From Pseudomonas pergaminensis (GTDB lineage Bacteria > Pseudomonadota > Gammaproteobacteria > Pseudomonadales > Pseudomonadaceae): a stretch of 64,000 nucleotides of DNA. The position numbers and the translations under genes were made by a program. The notes beneath the pieces are model-generated. The model did not search any database, was not told the DNA's origin, and saw only the letters and a list, made by a program, of their open reading frames with translations. The DNA lies in NCBI RefSeq assembly GCF_024112395.2, contig NZ_CP078013.2, forward strand, positions 124,001 to 188,000, given 5' to 3'. Positions 49,401-57,403 of the stretch are shown here, in pieces; the stretch's first letter is position 1; each line of letters begins with the position of its first letter.

Positions 49401-52400
49401 TCGAAGCCGGCCTGGCGTCGTTCATTGGCAAGATGGAGGGCGAGAAGGACAAGCTGCGCAAGACCACCCAGTTGATGGCGCCCGACCAGAGCTACGCCGC
49501 CGTCATCCAGGCCGGCGGCAGCGTAGACGTGAAGGCCCAGGCCGGCATCGACAACAGTGTCGTGCGAGGTGGCTACACCTACGTCGGCAGCGGCGCCAAC
49601 ACCAATGCGCCAGGCTACTCGACCCTGGTCAGCCTCAACGCGCAACTGCCACCGGACGTGGCCCAGCAACAGGTCAACCCACTGCGCCTGCCCGGCTTCG
49701 ACCTGCCCACCGGCCAGAACGGCCTGTTCCACCTCAACGACAGCGATGGCGCCAAAGGCCTGCCCACCAGCCAGTTCGCGGCCAGCCCGCATAAATACCT
49801 GATCGAAACCAACCCGCTGTTCACGGCTATGCGCAAGTTCCTGGGCTCGGACTACATGCTGACCAAGCTCGGCTATGACCCCGACACCGCGCAAAAGCGC
49901 CTGGGCGATGGTTTCTACGAACAGCGCCTGATCCAGCAAGCCGTACTCGCCCGTACCGGCCAGCGTTTCATCGACGGCCAGACCAGCGACGCCGACCTGT
50001 TCAAGCACCTGATGGACAACGCCATCGGCAGCAAAACCGCGCTTAACCTGTCGGTGGGCGTAAGCCTCACCGCCGAACAGGTCGCGGCCCTGACCCACGA
50101 CATCGTCTGGCTGGAAAACGCCACCGTCGCCGGGCAACAAGTGCTGGTGCCGGTGTTGTACCTGGCCCAGGCGAACAACCGCCTGGCACCCAACGGCGCG
50201 TTGATTTCCGGCACGGACGTCAACCTGATCACCGGCAGCAACCTCAACAACGCCGGCACCTTGCGTGCCACCGGCAACCTGCTGGCGAACGTCGGCGGCA
50301 ACCTCACCAACAGCGGCTTGATGGAGGCCGCTGGCCGTCTCGACCTGCTGGCCGGCAACAACCTTAGCAACCGCGCAGGCGGTGTGATCAGCGCGGGCAA
50401 CGTCAACCTCGCCGCCGGCGCCGACCTGCTCAACGAACGCAGCGTCACCACCCACGAAAGCGCCAGTAGCTACCGTACCGAACGCAGCGACTTCGTCAAC
50501 AGCGCCGCGCGCATCGAATCGGCCAACGATCTGGCCATGCAAGCCGGTGGCAACGTCAACAACGTCGGCGGCGTGCTCAAGAGCGGTGCCGACACCACAG
50601 TCAAGACGGCGGGCGACGTCAACATCACCGCTTCAAAAAGCCTCGACAGCGGCGCCATCGGCAATCGTTCCAGCTTCACCACCATCGCCCAGCAAGGCTC
50701 GGTGGTCGAGGCAGGCCGCGACCTGCATGTGATTGGCGGGCGCGACATCAGCGCCGTGGCCAGCCAGGTTAATGCCAAACGCAATTTAGCGATGGCGGCT
50801 ACGGGTAATTTGAGTCTCGGTTCGGTCGCGAACGAGCAACACTCGGCATCTAATTCGAAGAAGGTTACGAGCCGGGAAGATCATGTCCAACAAGTGGGCA
50901 CATCGTTGGTGGCCGGTGACAACCTTTCCTTGAGTGCAGGCAACGACCTCCTCGTCAGCGCCAGCCGCGCGAGCGCCGGTAAGGAAGCTTACCTGTACGC
51001 TGGCAACGACCTTGCGCTGAACGCCGTGCAAGACAGCGACTACAGCTATTACCGCAAAACCAAAACCAGCAGCGGGTTGCTGTCCAGCAGCCAGAAGACG
51101 CGCATCGATAGTAGTAACCAGATCAGCCAGCAGGGTTCTTCCATCAGTGCTGACACCGTCGTTGCGCGCGCCGGGCGGGACATCGGCACAACCGCCAGTG
51201 ACGTGGTTTCCACCAATGCCACCAGCCTGATTGCCGGGCGCAATGTGGTGATTGACGGGGCGACGGAAACCTTCGGACAAAGCCATTCCTCCTCGACTAA
51301 AAAATCGGGTTTGATGAGCTCTGGTGGGATCGGCGTTACCTTGGGCTCAAGCAGCAACCAAAACACCTTCACCAGCAGCACCGAGACCACCCGGGCCAGC
51401 AACATCGGGAGTGTGCTGGGCAGTGTGGACGTCCAGGCTAGTAAAGACCTGACCATTCGCGGCTCTGACGTGGTTGCCGGTAAGGACATCAGCCTTATTG
51501 GGCAAAATGTCAGCATCCTGGCGTCCGAAAATAACAATCGCAGCGAACAGACGGCCAAAAGCAAAACCAGTGGTTTGACCCTGGCGTTATCCGGCACTGT
51601 GGGTAGCGCGGTGGACTCCGCTTACAAGACCGCCAAACAAGCCAAGAATGAGGACGACGGCCGCCTCTCGGCGCTGCAAGGTGTGAAGGCGGGTTTGACG
51701 GGTGTGCAGGCGTGGCAGGCGGCACAGCAGAATGGCGGCATGACCAGCGCTAACGCTGGGCAGTTTGTAGGCATCGCCATCTCGCTCGGCTCGCAAAAAT
51801 CCAGCTCCAAACAGACCCAGGAGCAGACAGCAAACCAAGGCAGCAGCCTCACCAGCGGCAATAACCTCAGCATTGTAGCCGCCGGTAACGGCACGCCTGG
51901 CGCAGACGGGGACATCCGTGTCCAGGGCAGCAAGCTCCAGGCCGGTAATGAAATGCTGTTGGCAGCAGAGCGTGATATCCGCCTGGAAGCAGCCGCCAAC
52001 ACACAAAAGCTTGATGGCAAGAACAGCAGTGGCGGTGGTGCCATAGGCGTCAGCCTTGGGTTCGGTTCCAGTGGTGCTGGCCTGAGCATCTTCGCCAATG
52101 CGAATAAGGGCAGCGGCAACGAGAAAGGCACCGGTACAACTTGGACAGAAACGACATTGGATGCTGGCAAGCAAGTCAGCCTGATCAGTGGGCGCGACAC
52201 CGTCCTTAAAGGCGCACAGGTCAGTGCAGATCAGATTAAAGCCACAGTCGGTCGCGATCTGACGCTGCAAAGTCTGCAAGACACCGACGACTACAAGTCC
52301 AAGCAAACAGATGTCAGCGGCGGCGCGAGTTTCACGATTGGCACCATGACGGGTAGCGGCTCGCTCAGCGTCAGCAAAAGCAAGATCGACTCCAACTATA

Positions 52401-54319
52401 AAAGTGTGCAGGAGCAAACTGGCCTGTTCGGCGGTAAGGGCGGCTACCAGATTGATGTGGGCAACCACACGCAACTCGATGGCAGCGTGATCGCCAGCAC
52501 TGCAACTCCGGACAAAAACCGCCTGAGCACCGGCACCCTTGGCTGGAGCGTTTTGAAGAACAAAGCCGACTATACAAGCCAGTTGCAGAGCGCCAGCGTC
52601 AGCAGTGGCAACAATGGCGTTGAAGGTTTCATCAGCAATATGCCGAGTGGCACGCTGGTCGCATTCAACCATGGCGACAGCGACAGCGGTACCACGTCAT
52701 CGGCCATTTCCAACGGCACCCTCGACATCCGCGACCCTGCCAAACAGCAGCAGGACGTTGCAACGCTGAGCCACGATGTCGAACACGCCAACGGCAGCAT
52801 CAGCCCTATCTTCGATAAGGAGAAAGAGCAGAAGCGCCTGCGGCAAGTGCAGTTGATTGCTGATATTGGCACTCAGGCGTCGGACATCGTTCGCACTCAA
52901 GGCGCCATCAACGCGGCCAACGCTCAAAAAGATCCGGAAGCGATAGCAGCTGCGCGAGACAAGCTGATCAGGGAGGGCAATACCCGGCCAACGGATGAAC
53001 AGATCGCCGCACAGGTGACCCGTACGGTGATGCAGCCGTACGGAACGGGGGGCGATTATCAACGTGCCGCTCAAGCGGTGACGGCAGCTTTGCAAGGACT
53101 GGCAGGGGGTGACATCGGCTCTGCCCTTGCGGGTGCGTCGGCACCCTATCTGGCAAACCTCATCAAGCAATCAACGCAGGGCAACGATACCGCCCGAATC
53201 ATGGCCCACGTGGTATTGGGTGCTGTGGTTGCACAGGCCCAAGGGAACTCGGCGGGTGCCGGTGCCGCGGGAGCTGGTACGGGGGAGTTAATTGCGGCGC
53301 GGTTGTATCCGGATATTAAAACTGAGAATTTGAGCGAGGAGCAGAGACAGACCGTATCGGCGCTTTCGACATTGGCGTCGGGGTTGGCAGGCGGGCTTGC
53401 AGGAGGTGACCTGAGCGGTGCAATTGCCGGTGCAAAGGCTGGCAACAATGCGGTTGAGAACAACTCGCTGGGTGATATTGCAAGTGCGTTAGCTGAGGGT
53501 AAGACACTTGAACAAAAGGCTGAAGAGCGCATCAAGGCTGAAAATGAGCGCTACAAGGAGCGAAACTGTGCAGGACTGAGCGCGCAAGCGTGCTCGGTGC
53601 AAATGTATGATGAGCGTCGTGAAAACCTTGCTTATACGGTGGCGGGTGGTGCAGTTGTAGCCGGAACGGTGGCAGGAGCCATGCTGCTTGGTCCAGCACT
53701 GTTAAATGCCTGTGGGATGAACCCAGTAGTTTGTACCGAACTGACATTAACAGCAGTTGAGTTGCCCTTTGGTGCCGCGACGGCTGGCGGTACGGCGTTA
53801 GGTGTGGGAGGATTTGGCAGGCTTGCAGCGAAGGAGGTAGCTGCTACTGCAGATGCTGCGGCAGCAGCGCGGAATGTCGAGACTGCAAAAGGTAGCGCTC
53901 TTGATGCAAAAGGTGCAGGTACATCTCTAGAGCGAGATCTTGCCTACGAAAACCCATCGAACCTTGTCCAAAATCGTGTAAGTGAAATTCAGTCACAAAT
54001 ACCTGCGAATTCTCAAGGCCGAATAACTATGGGGGTTGCGGTAGTAGAGGATACGAATGGTGTTCGCTCTGTTCTAGTCAGTACAAGTGAACCTCGTGGC
54101 TATCTTCGTCCTGGAGTGAGTTTGCAAGAAGGTGAGAAAGTAGTTGTTGGTACAGGCCACGCAGAAGCGGATATTGTCAGCTATGCCAATGCCAACGGAT
54201 TGAAAGTTGTTGATATCGGTGCCACACGCCCTGTCTGTGCATCATGTCAGAACGTAATTGAACCGACAGGGGCCAATGTGTCAACGCCATTAAAACCACT
54301 GCCAAAGGCTAAACAATGA
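46412..54319 (+). CDS. cdiA: CdiA/FhaB-like contact-dependent toxin exoprotein with deaminase-like C-terminus
   Basis: Giant secreted protein of 2635 residues. The signal region (to about residue 34) precedes the TPS domain (about 35-170; NPNL and ANPYGISCNGCGF motifs). Long filamentous-haemagglutinin repeats run to about residue 2200. VENN at residues 2348-2351 marks the start of the variable toxin module. The last 130 residues hold H2583-A-E2585 and P-V-C2609-A-S-C2612, the zinc ligands and catalytic Glu of the cytidine-deaminase fold, so the payload is probably a nucleic-acid or nucleotide deaminase. Base composition drops in GC after about 53.5 kb, in keeping with a swapped-in toxin tip. 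The ATG at 46412 is chosen over the TTG two codons before. The immunity gene overlaps its stop by 4 bases. Confidence 0.92.
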   Translation: MDVRPVTALKTLSQRGLALILANALFWQPLLAQADGIVVSGPGTTVGQAGNGVPVVNIATPNGSGLSHNQFKDYNVGPNGVILNNANSIVQSTQLGGIIVGNPNLKGGAANVILNEVKGGSPSQLRGYTEVAGQSAKVIVANPYGISCNGCGFINTPNVTLTTGKPVIDQAGQLKSYQVDGGAVTIDGKGLNASNVDHFEIITRSAKINAQINAKQLTVIAGRNDVDAQSLKTTARADDGSTKPELAIDSSALGGMYAGAIKLVGTEAGVGVKLDGTLAASGGDIQLDANGHLSMAQAAASGAVDIKAASLETKGAVYAGTTLKAQTKGTLKNSKTLAARDSITLASNGQLTNSGIVEAGVNADNTRNAGGDVTLDSQHLTNTGTVIANRNLTATAQSLDNQGATLSAKQALNVTAASVDNRNKGRLLSDGAQTLNVSGLLDNSQGGIIDSTGAFTLNGNTLDNSTGSLTAGGAITLDLIGDLINRNGKLASAGPLLIQRAAHVDNQGGKLASQGLLTVFANSIDNRNTGTLAANAGLTLTTSGLLQNSGNGLIHSENAGVTITAGTLDNNGGRIAAKGGDAQIDATDFNNGSGALFARDRVHLTGMNVDNGGEIAGNRIDISLEGALNNRGLIESATALDVETASLNNSGQMRALGASGKTRYAIGGLLNNSGSLETANDQLSLAANRFQNTGGKVLHVGTGVLDLSGISLDDVGGSLVTNGDLTFDKVNWTNSTAIQAGRLTVNVDNLQQTATGKLLGTRALVGSGKDWIVGGSVASQGSLDLSVGNLLNDHGLIFSGGDLNLKVERLKNLGATIYAMGNLRVDRDGQGGLATSIINSSGTIESERNLVLAASTIQNIRTVLTTESGIYSASITPIACIDGVTGGDCEGGKQNRPFQITQRDHFIVSDATAASSITSGGNMLLTGGELLNSSSSIAAGGNLTAIVNQLTNVGVVTHDTQYDRVFTSARERKPGGWYREAAAFTQRYSAGQDMTGVEAGLASFIGKMEGEKDKLRKTTQLMAPDQSYAAVIQAGGSVDVKAQAGIDNSVVRGGYTYVGSGANTNAPGYSTLVSLNAQLPPDVAQQQVNPLRLPGFDLPTGQNGLFHLNDSDGAKGLPTSQFAASPHKYLIETNPLFTAMRKFLGSDYMLTKLGYDPDTAQKRLGDGFYEQRLIQQAVLARTGQRFIDGQTSDADLFKHLMDNAIGSKTALNLSVGVSLTAEQVAALTHDIVWLENATVAGQQVLVPVLYLAQANNRLAPNGALISGTDVNLITGSNLNNAGTLRATGNLLANVGGNLTNSGLMEAAGRLDLLAGNNLSNRAGGVISAGNVNLAAGADLLNERSVTTHESASSYRTERSDFVNSAARIESANDLAMQAGGNVNNVGGVLKSGADTTVKTAGDVNITASKSLDSGAIGNRSSFTTIAQQGSVVEAGRDLHVIGGRDISAVASQVNAKRNLAMAATGNLSLGSVANEQHSASNSKKVTSREDHVQQVGTSLVAGDNLSLSAGNDLLVSASRASAGKEAYLYAGNDLALNAVQDSDYSYYRKTKTSSGLLSSSQKTRIDSSNQISQQGSSISADTVVARAGRDIGTTASDVVSTNATSLIAGRNVVIDGATETFGQSHSSSTKKSGLMSSGGIGVTLGSSSNQNTFTSSTETTRASNIGSVLGSVDVQASKDLTIRGSDVVAGKDISLIGQNVSILASENNNRSEQTAKSKTSGLTLALSGTVGSAVDSAYKTAKQAKNEDDGRLSALQGVKAGLTGVQAWQAAQQNGGMTSANAGQFVGIAISLGSQKSSSKQTQEQTANQGSSLTSGNNLSIVAAGNGTPGADGDIRVQGSKLQAGNEMLLAAERDIRLEAAANTQKLDGKNSSGGGAIGVSLGFGSSGAGLSIFANANKGSGNEKGTGTTWTETTLDAGKQVSLISGRDTVLKGAQVSADQIKATVGRDLTLQSLQDTDDYKSKQTDVSGGASFTIGTMTGSGSLSVSKSKIDSNYKSVQEQTGLFGGKGGYQIDVGNHTQLDGSVIASTATPDKNRLSTGTLGWSVLKNKADYTSQLQSASVSSGNNGVEGFISNMPSGTLVAFNHGDSDSGTTSSAISNGTLDIRDPAKQQQDVATLSHDVEHANGSISPIFDKEKEQKRLRQVQLIADIGTQASDIVRTQGAINAANAQKDPEAIAAARDKLIREGNTRPTDEQIAAQVTRTVMQPYGTGGDYQRAAQAVTAALQGLAGGDIGSALAGASAPYLANLIKQSTQGNDTARIMAHVVLGAVVAQAQGNSAGAGAAGAGTGELIAARLYPDIKTENLSEEQRQTVSALSTLASGLAGGLAGGDLSGAIAGAKAGNNAVENNSLGDIASALAEGKTLEQKAEERIKAENERYKERNCAGLSAQACSVQMYDERRENLAYTVAGGAVVAGTVAGAMLLGPALLNACGMNPVVCTELTLTAVELPFGAATAGGTALGVGGFGRLAAKEVAATADAAAAARNVETAKGSALDAKGAGTSLERDLAYENPSNLVQNRVSEIQSQIPANSQGRITMGVAVVEDTNGVRSVLVSTSEPRGYLRPGVSLQEGEKVVVGTGHAEADIVSYANANGLKVVDIGATRPVCASCQNVIEPTGANVSTPLKPLPKAKQ

Positions 54320-54762
54320 TTATGCGTTTAGAGACGGTTGAGAAAGGCCTTGTAGAAAAGCTTAAGTTAGTCAGTGAGGAGCAACGAAGAAGTGCTGTAA
54401 AAGTGGCTTGCGAACTTGCTTTTCAGGCCTGTCCAGTGGAAGTGCCTATTGTTGTCGAGTCTCTTAGGCAACTAAGATCTGGTAATAAACTTACGACTGA
54501 TCAGATTTCTGAGCTAGATGCTTTAGCTGCACAGTTGGATGAGAAGTATTTTGACTTGCAAGACAGTCTGGACGAAGGGCAAAACTTAAATGTAGAAGGC
54601 CTTCAGCTGTTTAGCCAAGCTCGCGCTGTATCGGCGCTGTCCTTAGCTGGTGGAGAGAACTCGCTTATGGCAGCAGCCGAAGCAATATATGAAGCATCAT
54701 CAGCCGTTGATGATGGAACTCAAATTTTTAAAGCAGTACTTTCGGGTTTGCCAAAGTCTTAA
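54316..54762 (+). CDS. cdiI: Immunity protein for the deaminase-like CdiA toxin
   Basis: Small, mostly helical acidic protein of 148 residues (VEKLKLVSEEQRRSAVKVACELAF, AQLDEKYFDLQDSLDEGQNL, ENSLMAAAEAIYEASSAVDDG). It overlaps the toxin stop as ATGA and is AT-richer than the core genes, as usual for cdiI. No signal peptide is seen, so it would act in the cytoplasm on the toxin tip. The family is not recognised; the role is deduced from position. Confidence 0.8.
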   Translation: MIMRLETVEKGLVEKLKLVSEEQRRSAVKVACELAFQACPVEVPIVVESLRQLRSGNKLTTDQISELDALAAQLDEKYFDLQDSLDEGQNLNVEGLQLFSQARAVSALSLAGGENSLMAAAEAIYEASSAVDDGTQIFKAVLSGLPKS

Positions 54763-54804
54763 TCAGTAGGTCTTTTGCTTTGCCTAATATCCGGCGCATT
54801 CTTG

Positions 54805-54867
54805 GAAAAATAGGGGTCAGACCACGATTAGTGCACCAGTGTATATTGGTGGCCTGACCCCTATTTC
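54805..54867. repeat. REP-like hairpin R1 (GGGGTCAGACCAC family)
   Basis: GAAAAATAGGGGTCAGACCAC and GTGGCCTGACCCCTATTTC form an inverted repeat around a 23-base loop. The loop is nearly the same as in the repeat at 59.5 kb (GATTAGTGCAC...TGTATATTG). It lies between the deaminase immunity gene and an orphan toxin tail. Confidence 0.88.
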
Positions 54868-54871
54868 ATGT

Positions 54872-55000
54872 TTGTCTCCCCTGGTAGGCGTTAAGCCGGC
54901 TACGTATACTTCTGGTCAAATAAGCTCAGCGTTGCAGAAAGCCTATGGCGGTATAGGACGGCCCGAATTGTTTGAGTCAATAAAGCACCTGATTAAATAG
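54872..55000 (+). pseudogene. Orphan toxin C-terminal tail (module 2)
   Basis: An open frame without a start codon begins right after hairpin R1 and reads LSPLVGVKPATYTSGQISSA, continuing for 22 more residues to ...ESIKHLIK and a TAG stop. The next gene starts 10 bases later, the spacing expected of a toxin-immunity pair. I read it as the last 42 or so codons of a lost CdiA-CT toxin whose front part was removed at the hairpin. The toxin family cannot be told. Confidence 0.7.
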
Positions 55001-55010
55001 GTATGCAAGC

Positions 55011-55457
55011 ATGACTGATAAACAGATATATGAACTAGCTATTGATGATCTTGCTTGTTGTGGTGTTTGGTACTTTCCTATGGATGAGTCTGCGGAAGAT
55101 GAGTTAACAGTTCGCCCTCTCATTGATAAGGAAACTTGTACTGACGCTCAAATAATCGTTCGCGCTAGTTTTGTTGGGGGAGATGGTTCTAGTTACTTGG
55201 GCTATCTGTACTGGGATGGCGGTGGGGAAGTTGAGTACTTAAAGCCTGTCATTCTTCTTGAAGATGGCTCGTTTGTTACATTATGGAATGGGATGGTTGA
55301 ACCTTCTTGGGCAGACTACTCTGCAAGAGCTCAAGAGCTAAGGAACGGACTTCCTTTCTCATATATTTCAGATTCCCTTCTCGAGCTGCCTGAAATTTCA
55401 GGAAGGCTTGAGGGACTATATTACTTAGATGGAAATCACATTTCCTGGGTAAGTTGA
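55011..55457 (+). CDS. Putative orphan immunity protein (module 2)
   Basis: Acidic cytoplasmic protein of 148 residues (DLACCGVWYFPMDESAEDEL, SYLGYLYWDGGGEVEYLKPV), AT-rich compared with the chromosome. No known domain is recognised. It follows the toxin tail by 10 bases and is followed at once by a fragment of another toxin linker. By position it is the surviving immunity gene of a degraded toxin module, which would still protect against siblings carrying the full toxin. Confidence 0.68.
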   Translation: MTDKQIYELAIDDLACCGVWYFPMDESAEDELTVRPLIDKETCTDAQIIVRASFVGGDGSSYLGYLYWDGGGEVEYLKPVILLEDGSFVTLWNGMVEPSWADYSARAQELRNGLPFSYISDSLLELPEISGRLEGLYYLDGNHISWVS

Positions 55458-55458
55458 T

Positions 55459-55590
55459 GGTTCAAAAGGACCTGCGAGCGGCTCGCCGTCTGGTGAAACA
55501 AAGTTAGTCGGTAACGGTAAACCAGCGGCTAATGATGCGAATTTTACAGCAACATCCACATCAGTATGGACGAGCATCTCGAGTGGGTGA
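55459..55590 (+). pseudogene. Orphan CdiA-CT linker fragment
   Basis: An open frame without a start begins one base after the preceding stop and reads GSKGPASGSPSGETKLVGNG, then 23 more residues (KPAANDANF...) to TGA. The Gly/Ser/Lys-rich composition is that of the hinge ahead of toxin domains in polymorphic toxins. It breaks off shortly before hairpin R2. I read it as the front edge of a third module, deleted in its centre. Confidence 0.5.
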
Positions 55591-55623
55591 TCGGGGCCAG
55601 ACACCCTTTTTGTTTGAGTTTCG

Positions 55624-55705
55624 AGAAAAGGGGACAGATTTATTTAGTACCGACCAGCGCCAAACCTAAATAAATCCGTCCCCGTTTTTCTACGTCCCCG
55701 TTTTT
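55624..55705. repeat. Second-family hairpin R2 (GGGGACAGATTTATTTA)
   Basis: GAAAAGGGGACAGATTTATTTA and TAAATAAATCCGTCCCCGTTTTT form an inverted repeat around 21 bases, followed by a second partial arm (ACGTCCCCGTTTTT). It differs from the R1/R3/R5 family in sequence but not in design. It separates a linker fragment from the next toxin tail. Confidence 0.85.
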
Positions 55706-55795
55706 AAAAAAGTTTGGGATAGATTGATAGAGCAGAGTTCTTCAAAAGCTAGAGTGATAACGAGCAAGGAGTTTTTTGATGAATTTGGAAAATGA
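55703..55795 (+). pseudogene. Orphan toxin C-terminal tail (module 3)
   Basis: A start-less open frame beginning at the end of hairpin R2 reads FKKVWDRLIEQSSSKARVIT, then SKEFFDEFGK and TGA. It overlaps the next gene's ATG (55779) by 17 bases, as toxin and immunity genes often do. The ending resembles those of nuclease-type CdiA-CT toxins, but 30 residues are too few for a family call. Confidence 0.68.
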
Positions 55796-56396
55796 CTTAA
55801 ATGATGTACTTCATGATATTTTTGAAGGGCGAAAAGATGTGGCCATGTTTGTTGTAAGTGGCAAATATTATTATGTTGTTGATGATAAAGAAAACTATTG
55901 CATCGATGTTGGGGTGGAGTACAAAGCCTATATAGATGCTGGTGAAATGGACGCGGATCTTTATGATGATGTAGTAGCTAATTTTAGAGGTGGCATCCCT
56001 GTGCTGGATGTCAATACCTTTTCTCGGTATCTAGAAGCTGCAAGTTTGATTGAGTTTTCTGTTGAGGAAATGCGGGACTTTTTCTGTTTTGGATATTCTC
56101 CGGAACATCTCTTTGAGATTTATCGACATATCGAAGCTATTTTGTCCAATGACGCGGAGGGGCGGTCGGATGAACTTGATAATTTGAGAATGAGGCTTCC
56201 GAAATTCTTTATTGATCTTGATAATAAGGTGCTGCGACACACTGATTGGGATAGAGCTCATGAGGATTACGCTCCTTTGAGATGGGATGCGAAGGCATCC
56301 AGTGATTTTGATAAATTAATTTCAACTGAAAATAAATACTGGGTGATCCATGATATGGATTTCTGGATTCTTCACTCATCAAGTTTCATGAAGTAA
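55779..56396 (+). CDS. Putative orphan immunity protein (module 3)
   Basis: Strongly acidic, AT-rich protein of 205 residues (DVLHDIFEGRKDVAMFVVSGKYYYVVDDKENYCIDVGVEY at residues about 9-48; YSPEHLFEIYRHIEAILSND). No domain is recognised. The ATG at 55779 has AAGGAG ahead of it, placed inside the toxin-tail codons, which supports coupled expression in the original module. Interpreted as an immunity gene by position and composition. Confidence 0.68.
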   Translation: MNLENDLNDVLHDIFEGRKDVAMFVVSGKYYYVVDDKENYCIDVGVEYKAYIDAGEMDADLYDDVVANFRGGIPVLDVNTFSRYLEAASLIEFSVEEMRDFFCFGYSPEHLFEIYRHIEAILSNDAEGRSDELDNLRMRLPKFFIDLDNKVLRHTDWDRAHEDYAPLRWDAKASSDFDKLISTENKYWVIHDMDFWILHSSSFMK

Positions 56397-56485
56397 GGGG
56401 TAATCGGGGTCAGGCCACATTTTTATAAAGCCCCCAAATAAGCGGGGCGAATTTCTCTTGGTTGCGTGGCGCACGTAATGGTTTC

Positions 56486-56555
56486 CGAAAATAGGGGTCA
56501 GACCACGGTTACATTAATGGTGGTCTGACCCCTATTTCCCTGACCCCTATTTCCC
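56486..56555. repeat. REP-like hairpin R3
   Basis: GAAAATAGGGGTCAGACCAC pairs with GTGGTCTGACCCCTATTTCC around a short loop, followed by an extra direct arm (TGACCCCTATTTCCC). A diverged arm (TCGGGGTCAGGCCAC) lies at 56404-56418. The stretch between the immunity gene and R3 holds no gene. Confidence 0.88.
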
Positions 56556-56556
56556 T

Positions 56557-57384
56557 ACCGGCAACAAGCTCGGTCTGGATGACATGACCGGCAACCAGAA
56601 GCTGTACATCAACAGCTCGAAGCGCAACGGCACCGCCAATGAAATGACCTTGACCGGCAGTACCATTGGTTCGAGCGCGGGCAATGTGTCGTTGACGGCG
56701 GGGCGTGAGTTGAAGGTGGTGGCCAGTGATCTGGTGAGCACCAAGAACATGAAGTTGAGTGGGGCGAATGTCACCGTTACTTCGGGGATGGAGACGGCCA
56801 GTCAGACCAGTAAGGACAGTTCCAAGAGTTTGGCGGTAGGACGGGTGATCGCGGGCTCGGTGGTGGACACCGCCACCAGCATGCGCGACGCGGTCAAAGC
56901 GGCCCGTAGTGCTGATGACCCACGACTCAAGGCAGTCAAAATCGCCCAGGCGGCCCTCGCCGCTTACAACCTGAACGGCCAGGCCTCGGACGCCAATGCG
57001 CAAAGCTCCGGCTTTAAAAACAAAACCGGCGGCACGCCCGGCAACGGTTCGCTGATCAAGATCGGTACTGAACTGGCTAATAATCGCAGCAAGAACAGCA
57101 GCGAATACAACAGCGTCACCGCCAAGCAGAGCACGCTCAACGCAGGGCAAGACTTGTCGATCGTTGCCACGGGCGCTGCGACGGGAACTCAGGGTGATAT
57201 CCAGATCACTGGCAGCAGCTTGAGAGCCGCCAACACCTTGTTGTTAGCCAAAAACGATGTGTTGATGCAAAGCGCACAAAACACCACCGACCGCAAAAAC
57301 GAAGGGTCGAAAAGTAAAACCGCTATTGGTGCCAGCTTCAATATTGGCGAGCAAAACGGCTTCACCCTCGACCTCGGAGAATAG
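56557..57384 (+). pseudogene. Internal fragment of a second cdiA (haemagglutinin repeats)
   Basis: The open frame starts without a start codon at the edge of R3 (TGNKLGLDDMTGNQKLYINS) and runs through haemagglutinin-repeat sequence (GSSAGNVSLTAGRELKVVAS, STLNAGQDLSIVATGAATGT) to a TAG at 57382, which lies inside repeat R4. It is related to, but clearly divergent from, the region near residues 1670-1900 of the intact CdiA, so it comes from another cdiA gene. An internal ATG at 56584 could be misread as a gene start; no signal peptide follows. Confidence 0.82.
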
Positions 57385-57403
57385 TGGTCTGACCCCTATT
57401 TCC
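57382..57403. repeat. Single REP-like arm R4 carrying an in-frame amber stop
   Basis: TAGTGGTCTGACCCCTATTTCC is one arm of the R1/R3 family. It sits between two cdiA pieces in the same reading frame (57382 and 57403 differ by 21), and its first three bases are the TAG that ends the first piece. Confidence 0.85.

Noticed and set aside
46382..50542. Long open frame on the minus strand opposite cdiA (about 1386 codons)
   Set aside because: It is a mirror of the repetitive, GC-rich cdiA frame; the product is low-complexity Val/Ala/Gly/Asp-rich without domains, signal peptide or ribosome-binding site.
56584..57384. Independent 266-residue secreted protein
   Set aside because: The sequence is an internal haemagglutinin-repeat fragment without signal peptide or ribosome-binding site, open upstream of the ATG to the REP edge, and ended by a stop inside a REP arm.
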